Shown piece after piece: positions 1 through 7,369 of a stretch of DNA of 64,000 bases. The DNA lies in contig NZ_CP076538.1 in assembly GCF_018885265.1 (NCBI RefSeq), positions 5,678,001 through 5,742,000 on the forward strand, written 5' to 3'. Source of the DNA: Amycolatopsis aidingensis. Lineage in GTDB: Bacteria > Actinomycetota > Actinomycetes > Mycobacteriales > Pseudonocardiaceae. Each line of letters begins with the position of its first letter. Within the stretch, counting starts at the first letter, position 1. The translations under genes and the position numbers were made by a program. The notes beneath the pieces are model-generated. The model did no database searches. It was not told the DNA's origin and saw nothing but the letters and a program-made list of their open reading frames with translations.

Positions 1-1
1 G

Positions 2-1183
2 GCGCGCACGGCCCTGCCTTCCCCTCCCCCTGATCCTCCGGACAGCCCCGCGCCCGGACAGGCCACGGCCCCCGCGTCCGAGCGGACCGAAGAGGCCCTG
101 GTCGGCATCTGCGCCAGCATCGCGCTGCGCGATCTGAACCTTGTGGACAGCCTGCTGTCCCAACTGGAACGGATGGAGGCCGCCGAGGAGGACCAGGACC
201 GGCTGGCAGAGCTGTACCAGCTGGATCATCTGGCGACCCGGCTGCGCCGCAACGCCGAGAACCTGCGAGTGCTCGCCGGCAGGGACGCCGGTGAGAACGC
301 CACGGAGACGGCATCGCTGGTGGACGTCGTGCGCGCGGCGATGTCCTCGATCGACAGCTACCCGCGGGTCTCCATCGGCAGGATGGTCTCGCTCGGTGTC
401 GTCGGCTTCGCCGCCGAGGACCTGAGCAGGGTGCTGGCGGAGATCCTGGACAACGCCGCAAGCCACTCATCGCCCACTTCCTCGGTGAAGGTGAGCGCGC
501 ACCTCACCGAGCAGGGCAGCGTGCTGATGCGAGTGGAGGACGAGGGCATCGGGCTGCCGCCCGAGCGGCTCGCCGAACTGAACGACCGGCTCGAAGGCGC
601 GCCGGTGCTCGACGACGACGCGGTGCGGCACATGGGGCTGGCCGTGGTCCGCAGGCTCGCGGGCAGGCATGACATGCGGGTCCGGCTGGACCGCAGGGTG
701 CCGCACGGCACCACGGCGACCGTGCTGATCCCGGCCGGCCTGGTGTCCGAACTGCCGGAGGCGAGCTGGTCCGGTGCGCAGACGGTGGTGCTCCCGCCCG
801 CCGCGCGCACCAGGGAGGAGAAGCGCGCCACGGTCGCGGCCGGCGCGGCCAGGCAACCGGGCGGTGCCGGTGGCGCGGGTGGCTCCACGGCGCGCGCGCC
901 AAGGCCGAAACCGGTCAGCAAGCCGGCTCCCGCCGGGACCACCGCCAGCGGCCTGCCGAGGCGGGTGCCGCGCAGCATCAAGAACGCCAGCGACCTGGCC
1001 GCCTCCCCACAGCGGCAGCCGGAGCCGGACACCGACCCGGCGCGGCAGGAGGAAGGCCACCGGCAGTTGATCGACGATCTCGGTGCGTTCGCCGACGGGG
1101 AGCGGGCGGCACGCGCCGATCGGCCGGACGGTCCGGATCACGACACCAGCAGCGACGGAACAGCCGAGGAATCCCAGCAGTGA
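2..1183 (+). CDS. cvnA: CvnA-type sensor histidine kinase, C-terminal part (5' end outside window)
   Basis: The frame is open from base 2, so the gene begins upstream. What remains is the dimerisation-like helical segment and a HATPase_c domain: an N-box (EILDNAASHS), a G1-box (DEGIGL) and a truncated G2 region. After the kinase domain comes a roughly 150-residue tail rich in Ala, Pro, Arg and Gly and probably disordered. In conservons this membrane kinase-like protein works with a roadblock protein, a DUF742 protein and a small GTPase, resembling a G-protein-coupled receptor module. The next three genes are exactly those partners, which supports the call. Its stop overlaps the GTG start of the next gene by four bases (GTGA), implying translational coupling. 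An internal ATG or GTG near 143 is not the true start. Confidence 0.88.
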   Translation, partial: ARTALPSPPPDPPDSPAPGQATAPASERTEEALVGICASIALRDLNLVDSLLSQLERMEAAEEDQDRLAELYQLDHLATRLRRNAENLRVLAGRDAGENATETASLVDVVRAAMSSIDSYPRVSIGRMVSLGVVGFAAEDLSRVLAEILDNAASHSSPTSSVKVSAHLTEQGSVLMRVEDEGIGLPPERLAELNDRLEGAPVLDDDAVRHMGLAVVRRLAGRHDMRVRLDRRVPHGTTATVLIPAGLVSELPEASWSGAQTVVLPPAARTREEKRATVAAGAARQPGGAGGAGGSTARAPRPKPVSKPAPAGTTASGLPRRVPRSIKNASDLAASPQRQPEPDTDPARQEEGHRQLIDDLGAFADGERAARADRPDGPDHDTSSDGTAEESQQ

Positions 1184-1620
1184 CGGCAGCCAAACCCAGT
1201 ACCGAAGACTTCACCTGGTTGATCAACGATTTCGTCCGCAAGGTGCACGGCGTCACGCATGCCCTGATCATGTCCTCGGACGGGTTCCCGCTGACCGCCT
1301 CCGACGAGGTCAGCGGGGACGACGCCGAGCAGCTGGCTGCGATCTCCAGCGGGCTGCTCAGCCTCGCCGCCAACAGCGCGGCGCTGTTCGAAAAGGGCTC
1401 CTGCGAGCAGATCATCATCCGGCTCACCCGCGGCTATTTCCTGTTCATGGGAATCGGTTCCGGGGCAGGGCTGGCCGTGCTGACCGGGCCCGACTGCGAC
1501 ATGAAGGTCGTCGCATACGAGATGACCCAGTTCGTGACCAACGCGGGCCATGTGCTGACCCCCGAGCGGCGGGCCGACCTGCGGCGCGTGCTCACCGCCC
1601 GGCGCCCGCGGCAGGCCTGA
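1180..1620 (+). CDS. cvnB: Roadblock/LC7 domain protein CvnB
   Basis: A 146-residue roadblock/LC7-type protein, the second conservon component. Family hallmarks visible are the early DFTWLINDF segment, the VHGVTHALIMSSDG strand region and the alternating alpha/beta pattern through the Gly-rich middle. In conservons such proteins are thought to act as a GTPase-activating or scaffolding partner of CvnD at the membrane. The GTG start at 1180 overlaps the preceding stop, so translation is probably coupled to cvnA. Length and order match the cvnA-B-C-D arrangement. The C-terminus is short and Arg-rich. Confidence 0.9.
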   Translation: MTAAKPSTEDFTWLINDFVRKVHGVTHALIMSSDGFPLTASDEVSGDDAEQLAAISSGLLSLAANSAALFEKGSCEQIIIRLTRGYFLFMGIGSGAGLAVLTGPDCDMKVVAYEMTQFVTNAGHVLTPERRADLRRVLTARRPRQA

Positions 1621-1641
1621 CCCGAGAACCGGGACGAGGAT

Positions 1642-2046
1642 GTGATGACCGTGTCACTGTCCGGCGAGGAGAGCCCAGTGGCCACCGAGGGTGCCGCGCA
1701 GCGGATGCGCAGCAGGCGGATCCGGCCGTACGCGCTCACCGGAGGCCGCACCCGGACCCGGCACCACCTGCTGGTGGAGACGCTGGTCTCGGTTCCGCGG
1801 TACGACCCGGCGGTCGCCGAAGCACTGATGCCGGAGTCGCGCTCGCTGTACGAGCGGGCCAGGACGCAGACCTCCATCGCGGAGCTGTCCGCGGCGCTCA
1901 CCCTGCCGCTCGGAGTGGTCCGGGTGCTGGTCAGCGACCTCGCCGCGGAGGGAGCGATCTTCATCCACCCCACGGCCTACGCCTATCACCATGACCTGCA
2001 CGTGCTCGAGAGGATCCTCGATGGACTCAAGCGGCTCCCTGTCTGA
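1642..2046 (+). CDS. cvnC: DUF742 family protein CvnC
   Basis: A protein of about 134 residues with the DUF742 pattern: an N-terminal RIRPYALTGGRT motif followed by a winged-helix-like segment (SIAELSAALTLPLGVVRVLVSDL) and a C-terminal HHDLHVLERILDGL helix. DUF742 proteins are the third conservon component and look like small DNA-binding or protein-binding wHTH proteins; their biochemical role is unproven. A GGACGAGGA ribosome-binding site precedes GTG at 1642 and ATG at 1645, which are adjacent codons in frame, so either could be used. The 3' end overlaps the start of cvnD. Confidence 0.9.
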   Translation: MMTVSLSGEESPVATEGAAQRMRSRRIRPYALTGGRTRTRHHLLVETLVSVPRYDPAVAEALMPESRSLYERARTQTSIAELSAALTLPLGVVRVLVSDLAAEGAIFIHPTAYAYHHDLHVLERILDGLKRLPV

Positions 2047-2848
2047 GGGCCTGTTCCTGAACTGGACTTCGCCACTCGAGGCCAGCGGAAGAACTCGCGC
2101 GGCGGAGCCCACGGGCGGCGAGGCCGGGCGCACGACCCGCGAAAGTGACGTGCGTGCGGAGTCCGAGCCCGGCCTCGCCGCCCGTGTCGCGAGTTCCGGA
2201 ACAGGCGCTGAGGGCCTGTGCCAGCCGGACGGCGAGGCGGGTCCGCTGACGATCTCCGCCAAGATCGTCGTCGCGGGCGGCTTCGGCGTGGGCAAGACGA
2301 CGTTCGTCAGCGCCGTCTCCGAGGTGCCGCCGATCAACACCGAGGCGTGGATGACCGAGGCCGGCGAGGGGGTGGACGACCTCTCCCCGGACGGGGCGAA
2401 GTCCACCACCACGGTGGCCATGGACTTCGGCCGGATCTCCCTGCATTCCGACCTGTTGCTGTACCTGTTCGGCACCCCGGGCCAGGCCCGGTTCTGGTTC
2501 CTCTGGGACGACCTCTCCCGCGGGGCGCTCGGCGCGGTCGTGCTGGTGGACACCAGCAGGCTGGACCAGTCCTTCGCGGCCATCAACTACTTCGAGAACG
2601 ACTCGGACCTGCCGTTCATCGTCGCGGTCAACCTCTTCGACGGGCAGCTGCTGCACGAGCTCGAGGACGTGCGGGAAGCCCTCGCGGTCGCCCCGGACGT
2701 GCCGCTGATCACCTGCGACGCCCGCGATCCCGCCTCGACCGCGGGGGCGCTACGGGAACTGGTCACCCACACGATGTCCCTGGCCGAGCTCTCCGAGCCC
2801 GGCCGGTACGGCAGCACCGCCCCGCGTCCCAGCTACAGCGGCGCCTGA
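2021..2848 (+). CDS. cvnD: Conservon small GTPase-like ATP/GTP-binding protein CvnD
   Basis: A 275-residue P-loop protein of the CvnD/MglA-like group. The Walker A motif is GGFGVGKTTF, followed by a switch-like region with STTTVAMDFG and a Walker B/G3-like FGTPGQARF. I chose ATG at 2021 because GAGAGGA lies just upstream and the overlap with cvnC is 26 bp; a longer in-frame start exists at 1991. About 70 residues of low-complexity sequence precede the GTPase fold, longer than in typical CvnD proteins of about 200 residues. It should be the output switch of the conservon, possibly acting on the following oxygenase, but that link is inference. Confidence 0.87.
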   Translation: MDSSGSLSEGLFLNWTSPLEASGRTRAAEPTGGEAGRTTRESDVRAESEPGLAARVASSGTGAEGLCQPDGEAGPLTISAKIVVAGGFGVGKTTFVSAVSEVPPINTEAWMTEAGEGVDDLSPDGAKSTTTVAMDFGRISLHSDLLLYLFGTPGQARFWFLWDDLSRGALGAVVLVDTSRLDQSFAAINYFENDSDLPFIVAVNLFDGQLLHELEDVREALAVAPDVPLITCDARDPASTAGALRELVTHTMSLAELSEPGRYGSTAPRPSYSGA

Positions 2849-2896
2849 CGCGGGTCGCCCGTCGGTCCCCACGAGCTCCTGGAGGGTAACCAAGCC

Positions 2897-4123
2897 ATGC
2901 GGAAGATCCTGATCGTCGGCGCAGGCCAGTCCGGACTACAGCTCGCGCTGAGCCTGCGGGCCCGCGGCTACGACGTCACCGTCATGTCCGCGCGGACGCC
3001 CGATGAGATCCGCGGCGGCAAGGTCATGTCCACCCAGTGCATGTTCCACCCCGCGCTGCAGCTGGAGCGGGACGAGGGCCTGAACCTGTGGGAGGCGGAG
3101 ACGGTCCGGGTGGAAGGGCTCGGGGTTTCGATCGCGGCCCCGGACGCGAGCAGGGCCCTGGACTGGGTCGCCAAGCTGGACGACTACGCGCAGTCGGTGG
3201 ACCAGCGGGTGAAGATGGCGGGCTGGCTCGAGCTGTTCGAGGAACGTGGTGGCAAGGTCATCCTGCATGGGGTCACCACCGCCGACCTCGACTCGCTGGC
3301 CAGGATGTACGACCTGGTGGTCGTGGCGGCGGGCAAGGGTGAGCTGGTGCAACTGTTCGACCGCGTCCCGGAACTCTCGCCGTACACCGCCCCGCAGCGC
3401 GCGCTGTCCCTTGCCTACGTGCACGGCCTCGCCCCGCGCCCGGAGCACCCCGACTACTCGGCGGTGCGGTTCAACATCATTCCCGGTATCGGGGAGCTGT
3501 TCATGATCCCGGCCTACACCCTCAGCGGGAACTGCGACATCCTGTTCTTCGAGGGCATTCCCGGCGGGCCGCTGGACTGCTGGTCGGACCGGCCGGAGCC
3601 GAAGGAGCACCTGCATCGCATCCTGGGCCTGATCAAGCAGTACCTGCCATGGGAGTACGAGCGCTGCACCGAGGTCGAGCTCACCGACGAGCGGGCGACC
3701 CTCGCCGGTGGGTACACCCCGGTGGTGCGGAGTCCGGTCGGCGAGCTGCCCTCGGGCAACCCGGTGCTCGGCATGGCCGATGTGGTGGTGGCCAACGACC
3801 CGATCACCGGCCAGGGCTCCAACAACGCCGCCCGGTGTGCCGCGTCGTACCTGGACTCCATCGTCGCCCGCGGGGACCAGCCCTTCGACCGGGAGTGGAT
3901 GCGCTCGGCCTTCGACACCTACTGGAGCTACGCGCAGCACGTCACCACCTGGACCAACGCCATGCTGCAGCCGCCGCCCCCGCACGTACTGGAGATCCTC
4001 GGCGCTGCCGCGGGCAAGGAGGCGGTGGCCTCCCGGTTCGCCAACGGGTTCGGTGACCCCTCGGACTTCCAGCACTGGTTCCTCGACCCGGACAAGGCGG
4101 CCGCGTACCTGGCCGGCGTCTGA
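2897..4123 (+). CDS. StyA-like FAD-dependent monooxygenase
   Basis: A 408-residue flavoprotein resembling the large component of two-component styrene/indole monooxygenases. The N-terminal GAGQSGLQLA dinucleotide-binding motif, the GGKVMSTQCMF segment, and a C-terminal NDPITGQGSNNAARCA motif match that family, with a Smoa_sbd-type substrate domain in between. Such enzymes use FADH2 supplied by a separate flavin reductase; none is encoded beside it here. It starts 48 bp after cvnD with a good GGAGG site and reads in the same direction, so it may be part of the conservon operon, where cytochrome P450 genes are often found instead. The substrate cannot be deduced. Confidence 0.82.
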   Translation: MRKILIVGAGQSGLQLALSLRARGYDVTVMSARTPDEIRGGKVMSTQCMFHPALQLERDEGLNLWEAETVRVEGLGVSIAAPDASRALDWVAKLDDYAQSVDQRVKMAGWLELFEERGGKVILHGVTTADLDSLARMYDLVVVAAGKGELVQLFDRVPELSPYTAPQRALSLAYVHGLAPRPEHPDYSAVRFNIIPGIGELFMIPAYTLSGNCDILFFEGIPGGPLDCWSDRPEPKEHLHRILGLIKQYLPWEYERCTEVELTDERATLAGGYTPVVRSPVGELPSGNPVLGMADVVVANDPITGQGSNNAARCAASYLDSIVARGDQPFDREWMRSAFDTYWSYAQHVTTWTNAMLQPPPPHVLEILGAAAGKEAVASRFANGFGDPSDFQHWFLDPDKAAAYLAGV

Positions 4124-4215
4124 ACCCGGGCTCGGACCGGGCGTGGCCGAGCCGGCTGTCCCCGGCCCGCCGGTGCGCTACCCTGGCCGCGGTAAGCGGT
4201 AGTAGAGGTACTGAG

Positions 4216-4632
4216 GTGCTAGTGGTGACTACAGGTAAGGTTCTGCGGTTCGACGAGGTTCGCGGCTACGGGTTCATCGCGCCGCACGAGGGCGGCGAAG
4301 ACGTGTTCATGCATGCGAATGACCTTCGCGATGAGAAGTATCTGTTCCAGCCGGGTACGACGGTCGAATTCCAGATCGAGGACAGCGGACGGGGGCTGAA
4401 GGCCTCCGAGGTCAAGATCGTGGATCGGGCCCCGAGCGTGGTGGTACGGCGGGAAACCTCCTCCCGCGAGGACGACGACGGCATGTGCGATGTGCTGTCC
4501 ACCAGCGAGTTCCGGCAGGAGCTCACGGAGACCCTGCTGGAGTCGGTGCCCTCGCTCACCGCGGCCCAGATCATGCAGCTGCGGCAGCGCCTGGTCGAGC
4601 TGGCCAGGGCGCACAACTGGCTCGAGTCCTGA
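4216..4632 (+). CDS. Cold-shock-domain protein with C-terminal extension
   Basis: The first 70 residues form a cold-shock domain: GYGFIAP corresponds to RNP1 and EDVFMHAND to RNP2, giving single-stranded nucleic-acid binding. Unlike the usual 67-residue Csp proteins it carries a further ~65 residues ending in a predicted helical segment (TAAQIMQLRQRLVELARAHNW), so it is about twice the normal length. Three in-frame GTG codons lie at 4216, 4222 and 4225; the match to family N-termini (MTTGKVLRF) favours 4225, while GAGG motifs fit both 4216 and 4225. A strong hairpin follows the stop. It is probably an RNA chaperone; what the extension does is unknown. Confidence 0.82.
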   Translation: MLVVTTGKVLRFDEVRGYGFIAPHEGGEDVFMHANDLRDEKYLFQPGTTVEFQIEDSGRGLKASEVKIVDRAPSVVVRRETSSREDDDGMCDVLSTSEFRQELTETLLESVPSLTAAQIMQLRQRLVELARAHNWLES

Positions 4633-4661
4633 CCGGAACGCGCACCGGTAGCTGACCGGCG

Positions 4662-4695
4662 GCCGTTCCCGCGCCGAGGCGGGCGCGGGAACGGC
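4662..4695 (+). terminator. Intrinsic terminator-like hairpin after the cold-shock gene
   Basis: A perfect 14-bp stem (GCCGTTCCCGCGCC at 4662-4675 with its complement at 4682-4695) and a 6-nt loop lie 30 bp after the stop codon. There is no T-run, as is common in high-GC actinomycetes. It separates the cold-shock gene from dinB2. Confidence 0.65.
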
Positions 4696-4717
4696 TGGTC
4701 CGGCGCATACTGGTGGG

Positions 4718-5761
4718 GTGTCCATACCGGACTGGGTCCTGCACGTCGATCTCGACCAGTTCATCGCGGCGGTCGAGATCGGGCGCCGGCCTGAGCTGCG
4801 CGGCCTCCCGGTCATCGTGGGTGGCGCCGGCGACCCGACCCAGCGGGCGGTGGTGGCCACCGCCTCCTACGAGGCCCGCGAGTTCGGTGTGCACTCCGGG
4901 ATGCCGCTGCGGACCGCCGCCAAGCGCTGCCCCGACGCGGTGTTCCTGCCCTCCGATCCGCAGGCCTACGAAGAGGTCTCCGAACAGGTCATGGCCACCC
5001 TCCGGGGGTTCCCGGTGGTAGTCGAGATCCTCGGCTGGGATGAGGCGTTCCTCGGCGTGCGCACCACCGATCCGGAGGCGCTGGCGGCGGATCTCCAGCG
5101 AGCGGTCACCGCGGAGACCGGGCTGTCCTGCTCGGTGGGCATCGGGGACAACAAGCTGCGTGCCAAGCTCGCCACCGGTTTCGCCAAGCCGGCCGGGGTC
5201 TACCGGCTGACCAGGGACAACTGGGTCGCCGTGATGGCCGAGCGCCCGGTCGACGCCCTGTGGGGCATCGGCCGCAGGACCACGGCAAAGCTGGCCGAAC
5301 TGGGCCTGACCACGGTGGGGCAGCTGGCCAGGGCCGATCCGGCCGACCTCGCCGCCCGGTTCGGCCCGAACATGGGCCCCTGGTACCGCACGCTCGCGCT
5401 GGGCGCGGGCGACACCGAGGTCACGGCAACCCCGTGGGTGGCGAAATCCCGCAGCAGGGAGACCACCTTCCAGCAGAACATCACCGATCGGACGGAGATC
5501 GCCAAGGAGGTCGCCGCCCTCGCCCGTCGAGTGGCACGGGACGTGACCGAGGAAGGCCGTCCCGCGGCCAGGGTCGGAGTGAAGATACGGTTCGCGCCGT
5601 TCATCACGCAGACCCGCAGCTGCACCCTCCCCGCGCCGACCAGCGATGCCCAGGCCATCGAACGCGCCGCACTCGAGGTGCTGGACCGGTTCGCGGACGC
5701 CCGTCCGGTACGGCTACTCGGCGTGCGTGCCGAGTTCGGCGAAGATCCGGCGCCGGGATGA
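4718..5761 (+). CDS. dinB2: Y-family DNA polymerase IV, DinB2 type
   Basis: A 347-residue Y-family translesion polymerase. Metal-binding residues are visible as Asp11 in HVDLDQF and Asp108-Glu109 in GWDEAFLGV. The palm, finger, thumb and little-finger order is complete. The motifs DLDQF and GWDEA instead of the common DMDAFFASVE and SIDEA mark the mycobacterial DinB2 (Rv3056) subgroup. The residue at the sugar steric-gate position is Ile16; in M. smegmatis DinB2 a Leu there is linked to easy ribonucleotide use. GTG at 4718 follows a CATACT box by 6 nt without a Shine-Dalgarno, so the mRNA may be leaderless. The role would be lesion bypass or gap filling. Confidence 0.9.
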   Translation: MSIPDWVLHVDLDQFIAAVEIGRRPELRGLPVIVGGAGDPTQRAVVATASYEAREFGVHSGMPLRTAAKRCPDAVFLPSDPQAYEEVSEQVMATLRGFPVVVEILGWDEAFLGVRTTDPEALAADLQRAVTAETGLSCSVGIGDNKLRAKLATGFAKPAGVYRLTRDNWVAVMAERPVDALWGIGRRTTAKLAELGLTTVGQLARADPADLAARFGPNMGPWYRTLALGAGDTEVTATPWVAKSRSRETTFQQNITDRTEIAKEVAALARRVARDVTEEGRPAARVGVKIRFAPFITQTRSCTLPAPTSDAQAIERAALEVLDRFADARPVRLLGVRAEFGEDPAPG

Positions 5762-5783
5762 GCGGCAGCAGCCCGCTCATCCC
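5755..5783. terminator. Bidirectional hairpin at convergent ends
   Basis: An 11-bp perfect stem (GGGATGAGCGG, 5755-5765, pairing with 5773-5783; 7-nt loop) covers the dinB2 stop codon and precedes the end of the opposing DUF4262 gene. It probably terminates transcription from both sides. Confidence 0.6.
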
Positions 5784-5791
5784 GGCCGCGA

Positions 5792-6529
5792 TCACCCGCG
5801 ACCTCCCTTCCAGCCGGCCTTGGCGAAGGACATCCCGTTCGCCGCCAGCGCCGCCCGCAGCCGGCTGATTCCCTTGGGCCCCATGCCGTGCAGCCGCGCG
5901 ATATCCGCCTCGCGCACACCGTCGAGCTCGGCCAGCCCGCGATACCCCGCTTTGACCAGCGCGCGCAGCGCCGGGGTGCTCAGCTCGTCGGGGAAACCGA
6001 GGTCGGACCGCACGGCGGGCGGGCCCGGTTCGCCGCCTGTGCCCCGCCGTCGGGCGGGTGGTGCGGCACGGGGACCGAGCACGGGCTGGCCGCCTTTGCC
6101 GTCCCGGTAGTCGCGATCCCATGGCCAGTGCCCGCGAAGGTCCATATGCACCAGCTGCAATGCACGTACGCCGGGCCCGTACATCGCGACCGCCATGTTG
6201 AGGTGCGCACTCGGCTCGGGCAGCTCGACGACTTCGACGAGCGGTGGACTGCCCGGCAGCCGGAGCTGCTCCCCCGGCAGCGGGGTCGGGGTATGCAGGA
6301 GGCGATGGGCGACCTCGTTGAGCAGCTCGTGGCCCTGGCGCAGCGGCAGGCCGGTGACCACGAGCTCGGGTCTTTCCAGCTCGGTCAGGCCCACCGTGTA
6401 GGCCCATGGCGGGTGGATCCGGCCGGGCTCGACGCCCTGCACCGCCCAGCCTGCCCGGGCAATGATGCCGCGCAGTACCTCGAGGTAGTCACGGGTGGTC
6501 TTGTCGGGGTTGTCGCAGGCCCAGCACAT
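5792..6529 (-). CDS. DUF4262 protein with C-terminal helix-hairpin-helix domain
   Basis: A 245-residue protein. The first ~150 residues show the DUF4262 pattern (PWAYTVGLTELERPELVVTG and a HELLN segment), a family of unknown function. After a Pro/Arg/Gly linker comes a C-terminal ~60-residue HhH-like domain (LSTPALRALVKAGYRGLAELDGV, then LHGMGPKGISRLRAAL) resembling the RNA-polymerase alpha CTD or other DNA-binding HhH units. The start at 6529 is chosen because a near-perfect AAGGAGGA site is 7 nt upstream and a CWAC motif follows at once; a longer frame to 6652 has no such support. It converges on dinB2. The function is unknown; DNA or RNA binding is inferred only from the HhH. Confidence 0.75.
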   Translation of the reverse strand: MCWACDNPDKTTRDYLEVLRGIIARAGWAVQGVEPGRIHPPWAYTVGLTELERPELVVTGLPLRQGHELLNEVAHRLLHTPTPLPGEQLRLPGSPPLVEVVELPEPSAHLNMAVAMYGPGVRALQLVHMDLRGHWPWDRDYRDGKGGQPVLGPRAAPPARRRGTGGEPGPPAVRSDLGFPDELSTPALRALVKAGYRGLAELDGVREADIARLHGMGPKGISRLRAALAANGMSFAKAGWKGGRG

Positions 6530-6827
6530 GAGGTCCTCCTTCGGTCGGGTACCGCCCACTGTGCGACGGGGTACCGACAGAACGCGCCGGGGAGCGAGGA
6601 CAGCGACCGCACGATTATCACGGAAAGTAACGACTGATATGAATCTTCCCACTAACGAATGAGCAAGAAGATAATTGACTGGCGAGTTCCGGCGAGTTCG
6701 CCGGTCATGGTGCGGATGAACGGGTGACTCCTACCCGATCGGGCGAAAGCGCAGGAAATCGCGGAAGTATCGCCCGCGGCGGCACACATCGGATCACCGC
6801 GGGGGTCCGTTCGGTAGGATCCGCGCC

Positions 6828-7205
6828 GTGGATCAGCACCTGCCGCGCTTCACCTCGGCGGAGGCGTACAACGCCGCCTACCCGGACTGCCCGGTACCGG
6901 CCGACACGCACGAGCGCAACGCCCTGCGGGCTTACCATGCGGCGATGACCGGAGTCGAGGACGACGTGACCGGCACCGGTTCCTCGCTCACCGTGGAGTT
7001 CCTGCCGGGCGGGGCGCCCGGCCCCGGCGAGCCCGACCGGACCGGCACGGTGGTGGCGAGCAACTGGGGGCGCGGCCCGATTCTGGTGCTGGCCGAGCGG
7101 GTGTCCCTGCGCGCGGCGTGGAAGGCGGTCACCGGCCGGTGGCCCGCACGGCTGTCCGAGGTGAACGCGGCGCTGCGCACGCTGTCGCTGCCGGAGAATC
7201 ACTGA
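6828..7205 (+). CDS. Hypothetical protein, 125 aa
   Basis: A 125-residue soluble protein that I do not recognise. It has strong coding-type third-position GC and an ordered alpha/beta look (TVVASNWGRGPILVLAERVSLRAAWKAVTG). The GTG at 6828 lies 7 nt after a TAGGAT hexamer (6815-6820) with no ribosome-binding site, a leaderless arrangement seen repeatedly in this window. It stands alone between the DUF4262 gene, read the other way, and the secreted glycosidase. No signal peptide or membrane segment is visible. Confidence 0.6.
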   Translation: MDQHLPRFTSAEAYNAAYPDCPVPADTHERNALRAYHAAMTGVEDDVTGTGSSLTVEFLPGGAPGPGEPDRTGTVVASNWGRGPILVLAERVSLRAAWKAVTGRWPARLSEVNAALRTLSLPENH

Positions 7206-7369
7206 GCCGGATTCCGGCCCCGGCGCATCCTCGCGACCGGGCGCACATCCCCGCCGGGGTCTTCGTGAAATGACGTCTAGACCAATGCGGGAAGATGTGA
7301 AATCTTGGCATGGTTAGGAAACATGCCTTACTAAGGCTGCCTTACCCAGGCCCATGCAGAGGAGCAGGT

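Noticed and set aside
1991..2020. Longer start for CvnD
   Set aside because: The ATG at 2021 has GAGAGGA just upstream; the earlier one lacks a site and increases overlap with cvnC.
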